Assembly (NCBI GenBank): GCA_028281885.1
Contig: JANQJA010000009.1
Location: forward strand, 124,001-188,000
Reading direction: 5' to 3'
Length of the DNA: 64,000 bases
DNA from: Pseudomonadales bacterium
GTDB taxonomy: Bacteria > Pseudomonadota > Gammaproteobacteria > Pseudomonadales > Azotimanducaceae
In this document: positions 42,924 through 52,544 of the stretch, piece by piece
How the letters are laid out: the number at the start of each line of letters is the position of its first letter
Numbering within the stretch: position 1 is the first letter of the stretch
Notes under the pieces: generated by a model
Seen by the model: the letters and a program-made list of their open reading frames with translations, nothing else
What the model was told of the DNA's origin: nothing
Database searches by the model: none
Program-made: the position numbers and the translations under genes

Positions 42924-43697
42924 CTATCGTGGTGATTCGCCATAGACCAGCCCGAGGCCCTTGCTTCGATAACCCAGCAGGGTCAGCAGCTCATCCGACG
43001 CAGAGTCCACAACATCCTCGTCCAGGGAAAGAAACCAGTTCTCCTGGGGCCGATAAATGGTGCGCGAGTACCAGCCGAACAGCGCGGCGCGGGGCGCAGG
43101 TGACCGGTTCTGTCCGGTACGATGCTGCAACCGGCTTTCAAATACGGCGAGCGTGCCCGCGGGGGCGATGATCGGCACACCGCGCTCGTCAAAGGTGGTC
43201 GGGTCCGGGCTTTCTTCCAAGTGGCTGCCGGGTATCACCTCCGTTGCTCCGTTTTCCGTGTCGTAGTCATCCAGGAGCCAGGCAAAGTTGATGCCCTGGG
43301 GCTCCGGTGGCCAGGGTTTCGGCACGAACAATTGATCCTGATGCCACATGCCGCCATCGCCGCCGGGCTGGGCAATGTTGGCGGAAAGATTGCTCAGCAA
43401 CGCCGGCCAGCCAATCACCTCGGTCAGCAGTTCCATCACCACGGGTAGCTGGACGATGTCACGAAACACCGGATGCCGATTCAGCACATTCCATACGCGA
43501 ACATTGCCCTTGCCATAGTCAAGCGGAAAATCCCGGCCCTTCCGGCCGAGCCGTTTGTCCTCTTCCGCGCCAGTGTAGGTCGCCTCGCGCGCCTGACGGA
43601 GTTGCTCATCGGAGAGCTGGCCCGACAGCAGCGCCAGACCATGCTCGCGGATGTCGGTCTTGGCCTGCGCTATGTCTGTGGTGATGGTCGGTAACAT
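42924..43697 (-). CDS. Phytanoyl-CoA dioxygenase family protein (PhyH, copy 1)
   Basis: A 257-residue Fe(II)/2-oxoglutarate-dependent dioxygenase. The iron triad is His and Asp in GMWHQDQLF and a distal His in LQHRTGQNRS, with a downstream Arg for 2-oxoglutarate. GATEVIPGSHLEESP is a family hallmark. The ATG at 43697 has GGGAG 8 bases upstream. PhyH members hydroxylate acyl-CoAs or small natural products; the substrate is unknown. It is divergent from copy 2, 113 bp away. Confidence 0.85.
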   Translation of the reverse strand: MLPTITTDIAQAKTDIREHGLALLSGQLSDEQLRQAREATYTGAEEDKRLGRKGRDFPLDYGKGNVRVWNVLNRHPVFRDIVQLPVVMELLTEVIGWPALLSNLSANIAQPGGDGGMWHQDQLFVPKPWPPEPQGINFAWLLDDYDTENGATEVIPGSHLEESPDPTTFDERGVPIIAPAGTLAVFESRLQHRTGQNRSPAPRAALFGWYSRTIYRPQENWFLSLDEDVVDSASDELLTLLGYRSKGLGLVYGESPR

Positions 43698-43810
43698 CTG
43701 TTGACTCCCTGGCAACGAACCGGACGCGTTGCCGGTGACGGCGGAGCACCCGATCAGTGTGCTGTCACAGTAAGACATAGTAGAGTCTGAAAAGAAAACA
43801 GGGGACGGTC

Positions 43811-44569
43811 ATGTTGACTGAGGAACACAAGGCGGGGCTCCAGGCGTCCGGCTACTGCGTGATGGAAGGCGTGCTGAGCCGGGAAGAAACCGCAGACGTG
43901 CGGCGGCGTCTGGTGGCAGCGGCGGCCGAGAGCGAACGACGCGGCGTTCCGATCTATCGCGAACACCTGGATCCAAATGATCGCAACGTCCGCGTCTTCA
44001 ACCTGCTGGACCTTGATCCGATCTTTCTCGAACTGATTCAACATCCGGTGGCGTTGGAGATAGTACGTCATGTGCTGACCGACGACTTCATCATCTCCAA
44101 TTTCACCGCCAACATCGCCAGGCCCGGTAGCGGTTCGATGAAGATTCACTCTGATCTTGCCATCGTGATGCCGGAGCCCTGGCATTCCCCCTGGAGCCTG
44201 AACGTGATCTGGTGTCTCGACGATGTCACCGCCGACAATGGCGGCACGCTTTTCCTGCCGGGCAGTCACCGTTTGGAGCGACGGTCAGATCTGCCGCCGG
44301 ATATCGCTGAACGGATGACTCCGTTTGAGGCGCCTGCGGGCAGCGTGATTGCGATGGAGGGACGGCTCTGGCATACCTCCGGCGCGAACCGGACCCCGGA
44401 TCAGGAACGTGCGCTCCTGTTTGGCTACTACACGCGATCCTTTATCCGCCCGCAGTGGAACCACAATGTCGGGCTGAGTGCGAAAACCCAGGCATCCCTG
44501 ACACCGGAGATGCGTCGCCGGCTCGGCCTTGACCTGACGTCAAACGCTTCGCTTTATGCAGATCTTTGA
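43811..44569 (+). CDS. Phytanoyl-CoA dioxygenase family protein (PhyH, copy 2)
   Basis: A 252-residue relative of the divergently encoded PhyH protein. The HxD motif is MKIHSDLAI and the distal histidine is in RLWHTSGANRT. NGGTLFLPGSHRLERR is the conserved loop. The two copies diverge strongly outside these motifs, so they probably act on different substrates and share the regulatory region between them. It converges on the GST gene 14 bp away. Confidence 0.86.
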   Translation: MLTEEHKAGLQASGYCVMEGVLSREETADVRRRLVAAAAESERRGVPIYREHLDPNDRNVRVFNLLDLDPIFLELIQHPVALEIVRHVLTDDFIISNFTANIARPGSGSMKIHSDLAIVMPEPWHSPWSLNVIWCLDDVTADNGGTLFLPGSHRLERRSDLPPDIAERMTPFEAPAGSVIAMEGRLWHTSGANRTPDQERALLFGYYTRSFIRPQWNHNVGLSAKTQASLTPEMRRRLGLDLTSNASLYADL

Positions 44570-44583
44570 GGTCAGGGGAGGAG

Positions 44584-45216
44584 CTACCACTTCAGGACCT
44601 GTTTCGCCGCCGGTCGTTGCCGATAACGTTCATCCCATGCCCGGAGTCCGGGACGTTCACCAAACACATCGGCTTCAACGAAGCGCATGAATTGCAGGGA
44701 CGCCTGCAGCGTGCAGTCGGCGATTGACACCCGGTTTCCCAGCAGCAGGTTCCGACCATCGGAGAGCAAGTCTTCGAGGTAGTCCAAAGGCGTTTGCATC
44801 TGCTCCAGCAGTTGCTCGGCTCTTTTCGGGTCTGGCGGATAGCCCAGTGGTGAGTTGACAGCGTGGCCGTAGCCGCCCATGGGGCTGGCAATCCGCAGAT
44901 CGACAATTCTTTCGACATCACGGGCATGCGCTTTTTCTTCTGCCGTCCCGCTGATTAGCGGATTGTCCGGAAACTTGTCCTCGAGGTAGCTGATGATGGC
45001 GAGCGATTCAACGATAAACGCACCGTCATCCAGTTCGAGCACGGGCAGGGTACCGAACGGATTACGGGCCAGGTGTTCGGGCTGCCGGTTCTCCCGTTTC
45101 ACGGTGTTGACGGTGATCTGTTCAATGCCCATGTCTACACCGAGTTCGTCACGTTCTGCGATATAAAGCATCACCTTGGTGGGATTGGGGGCGAGCGCCA
45201 CCTTGTAGAGTTTCAT
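44584..45216 (-). CDS. Glutathione S-transferase family protein
   Basis: A 210-residue GST. The N-terminal thioredoxin fold (about 1-82) has the glutathione-site NPFGTLPVLELDDGAFIVES with the cis-proline. The helical C-terminal domain (about 92-205) has ISIADCTLQASLQF-like sequence. It is co-transcribed with, and overlaps by 4 bases (ATGA), the upstream LLM oxidoreductase. A role in conjugating or isomerising reactive intermediates is plausible but not proven. Confidence 0.88.
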   Translation of the reverse strand: MKLYKVALAPNPTKVMLYIAERDELGVDMGIEQITVNTVKRENRQPEHLARNPFGTLPVLELDDGAFIVESLAIISYLEDKFPDNPLISGTAEEKAHARDVERIVDLRIASPMGGYGHAVNSPLGYPPDPKRAEQLLEQMQTPLDYLEDLLSDGRNLLLGNRVSIADCTLQASLQFMRFVEADVFGERPGLRAWDERYRQRPAAKQVLKW

Positions 45217-46268
45217 TCGATGTCCCTCGCGATATCGACGATCTGTTCCAGCAGTTCAAAGCGGGTGGTACCCGACGGACCGGCGGTTAACAGGGCGGCG
45301 CCATCAAGGCCGAGCTTCAGTGTGGTGACACCTGCTTCTCGATACTTGCTCAGTCGCTCTTTGACCATCTCGTGCGTGCCCAGTACCTGAAAGGCGGTCA
45401 CCATCGCATCCGGAACGCGTTTTGCTGCTTTCTCGCGTTTGCCTTCAAGCCACAGTGACTGGATGGCCCTGGCATCCTCCTCAAAGCCGGCGCGTTTGAA
45501 GGCGTCGTTGTAAAAGTTGGTATCAGCCGAACCCATGGCCCCCATATTGAACGCTACGCCAGGCCGGCGTTTGTCGATCATCGCATCCACATCGTCACCG
45601 ATTTCGATACGGGTCGAGACACAGAGATCGATGTCATTCAGTGACCGACCTTCCTTTTCCGCGCCTTTTCGAAGAAATGCCAGGTGTGCCTCGGGGTAAT
45701 CGGGCGAGAATGAGGTGCCCAGCCAGCCATTGGCCGCTTCGCCCGTGTATTCAAGGGAGCGGGGACCGAGCGTCGCCAGGTAGATCGGAATGTCGCAGGG
45801 TTCATGGGAGATGCTGATGGATTTACCTTGGCTGTCCGGCAGGGGGAGCTGGATCGTCCGGCCCTCGTACTTCACCTTCTCACCGCGAAAAATCATGCGA
45901 CAGATTTTCACGGTGTCTCGAAGGCGTGACAGGGCCGGGTTGTATTTAACTCCGTGCAACCCTTCGACAACCTGCGGGCCGCTGGCACCCAGCCCCAGTA
46001 CGAATCTGCCCGCTGTCAGATCGTGCAGGGTCAGCGCTGTCATGGCAGTCATGGCGGGTGTTCTGGCGGTGATCTGCATGATGCCGGTCGCCAGTTTGAT
46101 AGAGGAAGTCTTGTCAGCGAGATAGGCGAGGGGTGTTGCCGAATCGCTCCACCAGGCTTCCGCTGAAAATGCCATGATGCAGCCAAGCTTCTCCGCATGC
46201 TGAACCCACTCGGTGACGAGCTTCAGATTTTCAGGTTTGATGCTCCCGATCTCAATGGCAAGGTTCAT
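45213..46268 (-). CDS. LLM-class flavin-dependent oxidoreductase (copy 2)
   Basis: A 351-residue luciferase-like enzyme. STIKLATGIMQI-type strands, LHDLTAGRFVLGLGASGPQV and IPIYLATLGPRSLEYTGEAA match the class called F420-dependent methylene-H4MPT-reductase-like. It shares only general fold with the LLM enzyme at 38134-39198. The cofactor could be FMN or F420. Its stop overlaps the GST start, so the two are translationally coupled. Confidence 0.86.
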   Translation of the reverse strand: MNLAIEIGSIKPENLKLVTEWVQHAEKLGCIMAFSAEAWWSDSATPLAYLADKTSSIKLATGIMQITARTPAMTAMTALTLHDLTAGRFVLGLGASGPQVVEGLHGVKYNPALSRLRDTVKICRMIFRGEKVKYEGRTIQLPLPDSQGKSISISHEPCDIPIYLATLGPRSLEYTGEAANGWLGTSFSPDYPEAHLAFLRKGAEKEGRSLNDIDLCVSTRIEIGDDVDAMIDKRRPGVAFNMGAMGSADTNFYNDAFKRAGFEEDARAIQSLWLEGKREKAAKRVPDAMVTAFQVLGTHEMVKERLSKYREAGVTTLKLGLDGAALLTAGPSGTTRFELLEQIVDIARDIE

Positions 46269-46428
46269 TTTTCAGCACCTGTAGACCCAGGCAGAAACTA
46301 TACGTTCTTGATCAGAGGTCCGCTAATCAGGCGCTTTTGATAATTCCATTAGTTCAACAGGGATGAATCTGTGTCGCCCAGGCGTCAGTATGTATTCAGT
46401 ACCACATCGATCGATGAGGAGCAGATAG

Positions 46429-47397
46429 ATGAAATACACGAAGCTGGGTCAGACCGGACTGGAAGTCTCCAGGGTTTGCCTGGGCTGCATGAACTTTGGT
46501 GACGAAACGCCGGGTGTGCATGACTGGAGTCTGGATGAAGCGGGTACCCGCCCGATCATGGAGCGGGCTTTGGAACTGGGGATTAATTTTTTCGATACCG
46601 CCAACGCCTATTCACTGGGTACGAGTGAAAAAATCGTCGGCAGGTTGCTACGAGAGATGGCTGACCGCGATGAGATTGTGGTGGCTACCAAGGTGTATTT
46701 CCCGGTCAGGCGCGGCAGAAATTCCCGCGGGCTCTCCCGCAAAGCCATCATGGCAGAGCTGGACAACAGTCTGCGCCGTCTTGGCATGGACTACATTGAT
46801 CTCTACCAGATTCATCGCTGGGACGAGCGAACACCCATCGAGGAAACCCTGCGCGCCTTTGACGATGCGATTGCGGCAGGAAAGATCCGTTACATTGGTG
46901 CATCTTCCATGTGGGCCTGGCAGTTCAGCAAGGCGCTTTATACCAGCCGGATCAACGGCTGGAGCCGGTTTGTCAGCATGCAGAACCAGTACAGTCTGTT
47001 GCAGCGGGAAGAAGAAAGGGAAATGCTGCCGCTCTGCGCGGATCAGGGTGTCGGCGTCATTCCCTGGAGTCCCCTGGCGCGTGGGAAACTGACTCGCGAT
47101 TGGGATGAGGAAACAAAACGCAGCGAGACAGATCGCTATACCAAAGAACGCTTCGATGAGAACCGGGACAGAGACATCGTTGCCGCCGTGGCAGAGATCG
47201 CAGCAGAGATAGGGGGCCCCAGAGCACAGGTCGCGCTGGCCTGGGTGCTGTCGAATCCGGTGGTCACCGCTCCCATCATCGGTGCCAGCAAGATTCAACA
47301 TATTGAAGACGCTGTTGCTGCGGTTGATGTCACATTGACGGCGGAAGAAAAAGATCGGCTGGAGGAGCCCTATACGCCTCGCGGGCCCAGCTTCTAA
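46429..47397 (+). CDS. Aldo/keto reductase (third in window)
   Basis: A 322-residue AKR with Asp/Tyr in FFDTANAYSLG, Lys in VVATKVYF and His in LYQIHRWD. VIPWSPLARGKLTRDW and the C-terminal APIIGASKIQHIEDA loop place it with the YajO/Tas-like group, distinct from the tandem pair at 2169-4069. The ATG at 46429 has GGAGCAG upstream. It begins a two-gene unit with the SDR gene 27 bp downstream. Confidence 0.9.
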   Translation: MKYTKLGQTGLEVSRVCLGCMNFGDETPGVHDWSLDEAGTRPIMERALELGINFFDTANAYSLGTSEKIVGRLLREMADRDEIVVATKVYFPVRRGRNSRGLSRKAIMAELDNSLRRLGMDYIDLYQIHRWDERTPIEETLRAFDDAIAAGKIRYIGASSMWAWQFSKALYTSRINGWSRFVSMQNQYSLLQREEEREMLPLCADQGVGVIPWSPLARGKLTRDWDEETKRSETDRYTKERFDENRDRDIVAAVAEIAAEIGGPRAQVALAWVLSNPVVTAPIIGASKIQHIEDAVAAVDVTLTAEEKDRLEEPYTPRGPSF

Positions 47398-47424
47398 ATT
47401 GGTCGATGTTTCGGAGGAATGCAG

Positions 47425-48213
47425 ATGGCTATCTATGTTGTGACCGGCGCCGCGCTTGGCAATGATGATCGTTATGGCATTGGCGGCGCACTGAAGAAAA
47501 GACTGCTTGAAGAAGGGCATGAAGTGATTGCCGTGGATCTTCATGATGCGGACATCATCGCAGACCTTTCCAGCCCCGCAGGCAGAAACGGATTGATCGA
47601 TGAACTGCACCAGCGGTTCCCTAACGGCATCGATGGTATGGCGACCTGTGCGGGTGTCGGCGGCCGATCGGGTAACGCGCTGGTCGCCGAGGTGAACTTC
47701 TTCGGCACCATTGACCTGATCGAAGGCTGTCGGGACCTGCTCAGGAAGAAGGGCGGCAGTGCCGTCATCATTTCATCCCACACTTTTGTGCTGTGGGCGA
47801 AAGAAGATCTGGTGGACATCTATCTGACCCTCGACCGCGAGCAGATTCTGGCAGGCGTGGAGAAACGATCCGGCATGACCGTCTATGCCAGCGGCAAGCG
47901 TGCGCTGGTGAAATGGATGCGAACCCGCGTGGCGGACTATGCGGCGGACGGAATCAGGCTGAACGTCATTGTGCCGGGTTACACCGACACGCCCCTGGCC
48001 AGTACGGAAGGTCGATCACCGGAGGAGGTAAAACAGGGCGAACAGTTTCGCGAACTCATCCCGCTGGGACAACGCAAGGGCAGGCCGGAAGAAGTCGCCG
48101 CCGGTATTGCGTTCATGCTGAGCCGGGAGGCCAGCTTTGTCTGCGGCTCCATCCTGTTCGTCGATGGCGGGCATGACGTTAACTTACGCAAGCCTGAAGA
48201 GGTTGGTTATTAA
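47425..48213 (+). CDS. Short-chain dehydrogenase/reductase
   Basis: A 262-residue SDR. The cofactor loop is an unusual, longer TGAALGNDDRYGIGGAL instead of TGxxxGIG. ATCAGVGG replaces the NNAG motif. The catalytic Ser is in VIISSHTF and Tyr/Lys in YASGKRA. GYTDTPLAS and CGSILFVDGGHD end the fold. GGAGG 9 bases before the ATG at 47425 favours it over one six bases earlier. The enlarged glycine loop resembles the 3-alpha-HSD-like SDRs. Confidence 0.87.
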   Translation: MAIYVVTGAALGNDDRYGIGGALKKRLLEEGHEVIAVDLHDADIIADLSSPAGRNGLIDELHQRFPNGIDGMATCAGVGGRSGNALVAEVNFFGTIDLIEGCRDLLRKKGGSAVIISSHTFVLWAKEDLVDIYLTLDREQILAGVEKRSGMTVYASGKRALVKWMRTRVADYAADGIRLNVIVPGYTDTPLASTEGRSPEEVKQGEQFRELIPLGQRKGRPEEVAAGIAFMLSREASFVCGSILFVDGGHDVNLRKPEEVGY

Positions 48214-48329
48214 TTTTTCAGCGTCGCTGAGTGTCGATGGTGTCGCATGTAGTGTTGGCTTTGTAATGGGTCAGGTTTCAAGAGGACATTTGGGTTACTC
48301 TGGCACTTTACTCTGACCCTCCTTGCTGC

Positions 48330-49577
48330 ATGAGTAACCCGGTTTCCCTGATGAAACTCGCTGGTGCCTTCTCGCTCCGGCCACCCGCCAAACAGCCCGG
48401 TGAAATCGTTAGAATCTATCCTTACAAGCGGTCATTGTTTGTTTCTGTTTTCCTGTTCTGTTTTCTCGCCGCATTCTGCATACCTTACTTCAACATCGGC
48501 GTGATGAGCGCCGGGGGCGATGACAGCCTCTTCTCGCTGGTGTTCATGCTGTTTGGCATTTTCTTCCTGATGGGCTGGTCGGTGGGGGTGCTGTTTATCG
48601 CGCTGCTTTTTCTGGGAACGCTGCTCGGCCGCGAGCGCGTCACGTTGAGTCCGGGGCGACTCGTGTTCAGGCTCGAGATCCTTGGCGCGGGTCTGTCGCA
48701 GGCTTTCGACGGCGACAAGATCAGGGACATGCGCCGCGTCGAACCGGCAGCCGGGTCGGCAACATCCTGGCGCGGCCCCCATCTCGCGTTCGAGTACGAA
48801 GGCAGTCCGCACGAACTGGGTGCAGACATGGATCGGCGTACCGCAGAGCTGCTGATGCGGGATCTTGAAGAGATGGTGCTGGGTATCAAGCCGCCGGCGT
48901 CGTCCGCGCAGGAGGACACCCGCGATTCCGGGCGAAAGGCTCGGCCGGAAAGAGCGCAGCCAGAGAGGGTTTCGCCGCCGCCAACGCTCGGCTCCGCATC
49001 GGTGCTGGTCCTGATAACGGCGAACCTCTTGCCGCTGGCCGGTGTGATCTGGTTCGGCTGGTCCGTCGGCGAGATCATGCTGCTGTACTGGGCGGAAAGT
49101 GCCGTCGTGGGTGTGTTCAATATCGCCAGGATGTGGGTGATTAACGCCGCGGCGACCCTGGTGATGGCGTTTGTGTTCATCGGCCACTACGGCGGATTCA
49201 TGGTCGGCCACCTGCTTTTTATTTATGGCTTCATGATCCAGGGCGGCGAGGGGAGTGTCTCCCTCGCGACGGTTGCCGATGATTTTATTGCCCTGCTGCC
49301 CGCTTTCGTCGCGTTGTTCATGTCGCATGGCGTTTCATTCGTGGTGAACTTCATGGGGCGCCGAGAATACGAGCATCAGAGCATTTCCGGTCAGATGACC
49401 GCGCCCTACAGGCGCATACTGGTGATGCATCTCACGTTGATCTTTGGCGGATTTCTTGCCATGGCGCTGTCGAACCCGCTGCCGGCCCTGGTGCTGATGA
49501 TTGTGCTAAAAGTAGCGGCCGATGTGAGGTCCCACCTTGGCGAACACCGGCTAAGAGACGGTGCGATAACGACCTGA
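48330..49577 (+). CDS. DUF6498-like integral membrane protein
   Basis: A 415-residue protein. After an N-terminal helix pair (about 30-50 and 65-100) comes a cytoplasmic stretch (about 105-215) with charged, Pro-rich sequence. A second membrane block (about 225-400) then carries GEIMLLYWAESAVVGVFNI and GHYGGFMVGHLLFIYG, typical of the DUF6498 family. Function is unknown. It is not clearly in an operon. Confidence 0.78.
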   Translation: MSNPVSLMKLAGAFSLRPPAKQPGEIVRIYPYKRSLFVSVFLFCFLAAFCIPYFNIGVMSAGGDDSLFSLVFMLFGIFFLMGWSVGVLFIALLFLGTLLGRERVTLSPGRLVFRLEILGAGLSQAFDGDKIRDMRRVEPAAGSATSWRGPHLAFEYEGSPHELGADMDRRTAELLMRDLEEMVLGIKPPASSAQEDTRDSGRKARPERAQPERVSPPPTLGSASVLVLITANLLPLAGVIWFGWSVGEIMLLYWAESAVVGVFNIARMWVINAAATLVMAFVFIGHYGGFMVGHLLFIYGFMIQGGEGSVSLATVADDFIALLPAFVALFMSHGVSFVVNFMGRREYEHQSISGQMTAPYRRILVMHLTLIFGGFLAMALSNPLPALVLMIVLKVAADVRSHLGEHRLRDGAITT

Positions 49578-49607
49578 TAGAGTCGCAGACAGGTCGTTCC
49601 TCGTCTT

Positions 49608-50129
49608 TTAGAATTTTATTGCCCAGTAGCAGGCACCGGTGCGCTCGACTGGTAGATAGATCACATGCAGCGCGCTTGATCCCGTGTACATCTCGTACAC
49701 CAGGTACTGCTGCGTCATGAGTGTCTCCGGCGCCGCAACGAAAGATGACATGGCGCGGTATGCGAAGGTGCCGTAGGTCTTGAGTGGCGCGACAAGGGCA
49801 TCCTCAATGTGATCGCCCGGCACGAATGACCCGGTGGCGGGTTCGGCGCCGGCTGCAATATCAAAACAGAATCCCCGGGAGTAGTCGCCTGCCCAGTTCG
49901 GCATACCGTTGTAGCTATCCGTCAGCGTAATGTCGGATTCGCCAAGTTGCAGCACGTTCAGCACGCGGGCCAGTTCATCCAGGTCCACGCGCGTGACGTC
50001 GTGAAAAATCTGCGGCCAGAACAGCAGGAGTACCAGCAGCAACCAGATGATGGCCAGACCTGCGATCAGCCTGATCGCGCCGAGCAGGATACGTGTGGCA
50101 AGCGGCGTCTTTTCTTCGGTCATGGTCAT
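49608..50129 (-). CDS. Membrane-anchored hypothetical protein
   Basis: A 173-residue protein with one N-terminal membrane helix (about 18-40) and a periplasmic-looking domain. The latter has NGMPNWAGDYSRGFCFDI and a closing VERTGACYWAIKF; two cysteines could pair. No family is recognised. It begins 3 bases after the stop of the phosphodiesterase gene, so it is the end of that operon. Confidence 0.65.
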   Translation of the reverse strand: MTMTEEKTPLATRILLGAIRLIAGLAIIWLLLVLLLFWPQIFHDVTRVDLDELARVLNVLQLGESDITLTDSYNGMPNWAGDYSRGFCFDIAAGAEPATGSFVPGDHIEDALVAPLKTYGTFAYRAMSSFVAAPETLMTQQYLVYEMYTGSSALHVIYLPVERTGACYWAIKF

Positions 50130-50132
50130 GAG

Positions 50133-51140
50133 TCAGCGATTGCGACTGATCTCCATGACCAGTGGCCAGTGATCCGAGAGTCCGGTTGCGTCTGGCAATC
50201 GAAACCGCCTGGGCGTGCCTTTCGGCGTGACCTGCGCTGGCGTGTCGTTGGCAAGGTAGCTTCCGGTCATTTTCCATTTACTAGCGGAACGCCACAGCAC
50301 CATGTCGAGAAAGGACCAGTCATCCCTGGGTGGGTAGTAGCTCGTACCGGGACAGTCCCGGCAAAGGTCATGGGCAACCTCCCAGTGGGGTCTGACCCAT
50401 CGGTCGAGCATGTTCTTTTCTTTATCTTCCTCGCTGGTGGTATTGAAATCTCCCGCTGCGAATGCACTTTGGCCAGGGGGAAGGGCTGCCAACAGCGTAT
50501 TCAGTGTTGTGTATGCGCTCTCCCTCATGGTCGTTGGATGAAAAGGTGCGGGGAAGTGAACCGCGAATCCGGTCAACCGCTCGCCGTCCGGAAGTTCGAA
50601 TGTCGCTTCCAGAATGGGTCTGGTATCACCGAGCCGGCGTTTTTCAGCCGTAGGAAATCGGATCTTGTGCAGTCGGGAATCCAGCATCTTGAGCCTGGAT
50701 AGAAAGGCAACATCGATCCCGCGGATGTCGTTGCCCTCGAGCAGAACCGCAGGTTCGTAACCGAGTCCGTCGAGATGTTCTGTTCTCAAACGCTCCAGGA
50801 TTGCCCGGTTCTCGATCTCCTGAAACGCGATAATGTCCGGACCCCGACCATCGTTCACCTGCCTGATGGCGAGCCCGATGACGGTCAGTTTCTGTTCAAC
50901 GACGGCATCGCTCCAGTCCCAGTTCAGGCACTGGTCACGCCATCGCGCCACTTCGATCTTGCTGCACTTGTCGATATGGCGCTTCGATTGTTTCTTTGCA
51001 AGCGGCAGGTACGTCTCATCGTTCTTGCCCCTGTCATGTTTATTGTCGAACAGGTTCTCAACATTGAACGTCATGATGTTCAGAGAGTCGGCCTGCGCGG
51101 GCAGCACGATCGCGAGACAAAGCAGGGTTATCCAACGCAT
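50133..51140 (-). CDS. Exported endonuclease/exonuclease/phosphatase-fold protein
   Basis: A 335-residue EEP-fold enzyme with an N-terminal signal peptide (cleaved after QA-D, about residue 17). Metal and catalytic motifs are present in order: TFNVENLFD, FQEIEN, AAGDFNTTS and the final GLSDHWPLV. It would act on a phosphodiester or phosphate in the periplasm or outside the cell. DNA, nucleotides or phospholipids are candidates. It lies between the dipeptidase and a small membrane protein on the same strand. Confidence 0.85.
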   Translation of the reverse strand: MRWITLLCLAIVLPAQADSLNIMTFNVENLFDNKHDRGKNDETYLPLAKKQSKRHIDKCSKIEVARWRDQCLNWDWSDAVVEQKLTVIGLAIRQVNDGRGPDIIAFQEIENRAILERLRTEHLDGLGYEPAVLLEGNDIRGIDVAFLSRLKMLDSRLHKIRFPTAEKRRLGDTRPILEATFELPDGERLTGFAVHFPAPFHPTTMRESAYTTLNTLLAALPPGQSAFAAGDFNTTSEEDKEKNMLDRWVRPHWEVAHDLCRDCPGTSYYPPRDDWSFLDMVLWRSASKWKMTGSYLANDTPAQVTPKGTPRRFRLPDATGLSDHWPLVMEISRNR

Positions 51141-51173
51141 GGCAAACTCAGAGCCGGGTTTACAAAAGGATAA

Positions 51174-52496
51174 TCAATGACCTTCGACCATCGATACTTC
51201 CTCACCGTCGAGATCTTCGATCAGAAAGTCGGAGGGGGGTCGTTCCTGTTGCAGGCGCTTGGCAGTGGCTTCGGCTTTCTCCATGACCCTCAAAACGTTC
51301 TCGCCGGCGATCGCGGCGATATCCTCGTCGCTGTAACCGCGCTTCAGCAGCTCGATGAACAGATTGGGGTAACCCCGGACGTCCTCGAGTCCACGTGGAC
51401 CGGGTGGCATACCGTCGTAGTCTCCGCCGAGACCAATGTATTCAACGCCGATACGGTCTTTGATGTAGTCGATATGATTGGCAACCTGGATCAGCGTGGA
51501 GTTGGGTGGCGGATTCGCGTCTTGCCAGTCCCGTAACAGCTCCGCCGCTTTTGTCGGATCGTAAGGGTAGAGTGTGTTCAGCCGGGCCCGCTCGATGTTT
51601 CTTGCCAGCCAGAACTGACGCAGTTCCTCTGAGACATAAGAGGGGAAGAACGTCACCATAACCACGCCGTCGTTTTCAGGCAGGCGATCGAGTACATCGT
51701 CTGGCACGTTTCTCGGGTGAGCCACCAGCGTTCGCACCGATGAATGAGAAAATATGACCGGCGCCTCGGCGATGTTGAGGGCGTCGTGCATGACCTCCGC
51801 CGACACATGGGAAAGATCCACCAACATGCCAAGCCGGTTCATCTCCCTCACGACCTCTTTGCCGAACGGGGTCAATCCACCATGGCGGGGCTCGTCGGTC
51901 GCAGAGTCGGCCCATCTCAGTGCGTCAGAGTGGGTGAGCGTCATGTAGCGCGCACCAAGTTGATACAACATCCGGAGCACAGCCAGCGAGTCCTCAATGG
52001 CGTGTCCGCCCTCAATGCCCATCATCGATGCGATCTTGCCGCTGGCGTGGACGCGGCGAACGTCGGCGGCCGTCAACGCAATTTCCAGATCGTCGGGGTA
52101 TCGCTCCACCAGTCGGTAGACGACGTCGATTTGCTTCAGCACGCTTGCGGTATCACCAGGTATGCCGCCGTAGGTGTCAATCGGGATGTACACGGACCAG
52201 AACTGTCCGCCGAGCATGCCCTGTCGCAGGCGCGCGAGATCGGTGTGGGTCGGGCGCTCGAGTTGGGTCAGATCGTCGGCAATATCCATCCGGGACAGCC
52301 GGTTGCCGTAGCGCGCCCGGTACTGCCAGGGAAGATCGTTATGTCCGTCGATCAGGGGCGTCCTGGCCAGAATCTTCTGCACTCGCGCAAAGGCGTCGTC
52401 TTGCTCGGCCTTCGCGCCCGCGCAGCACAGCAATAAGGTGACGAGTATCGCAAAGGGCAAATACTTGAAGGCGGTTCTCCGGTGCGGTTCGTGCAT
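51174..52496 (-). CDS. Exported membrane dipeptidase (peptidase M19)
   Basis: A 440-residue zinc dipeptidase with a signal peptide of about 30 residues ending AGAKA. The binuclear zinc ligands appear as expected: His and Asp in DGHNDLPW, Glu in GIEGGHAIED, His in LVDLSHVS and His in VIFSHSS, with Asp in GGDYDGMP near the C-terminus. M19 enzymes cleave D- or dehydro-dipeptides. It follows the MerC-like gene by 48 bp on the same strand and may be read from it. Confidence 0.9.
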   Translation of the reverse strand: MHEPHRRTAFKYLPFAILVTLLLCCAGAKAEQDDAFARVQKILARTPLIDGHNDLPWQYRARYGNRLSRMDIADDLTQLERPTHTDLARLRQGMLGGQFWSVYIPIDTYGGIPGDTASVLKQIDVVYRLVERYPDDLEIALTAADVRRVHASGKIASMMGIEGGHAIEDSLAVLRMLYQLGARYMTLTHSDALRWADSATDEPRHGGLTPFGKEVVREMNRLGMLVDLSHVSAEVMHDALNIAEAPVIFSHSSVRTLVAHPRNVPDDVLDRLPENDGVVMVTFFPSYVSEELRQFWLARNIERARLNTLYPYDPTKAAELLRDWQDANPPPNSTLIQVANHIDYIKDRIGVEYIGLGGDYDGMPPGPRGLEDVRGYPNLFIELLKRGYSDEDIAAIAGENVLRVMEKAEATAKRLQQERPPSDFLIEDLDGEEVSMVEGH

Positions 52497-52544
52497 TCAC
52501 GATACCGCAAATCCGGTACCAGCGGGAGAACCCGGCGATGAGAC

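Noticed and set aside
46648..47610. 320-codon frame on the - strand
   Set aside because: It is antisense to the aldo/keto reductase and SDR genes, both with catalytic motifs; no homology is seen in the antisense product.
48432..49328. 298-codon frame on the - strand
   Set aside because: It is antisense to the DUF6498-like gene; its His/Gln/Arg-rich composition is typical of a shadow frame.
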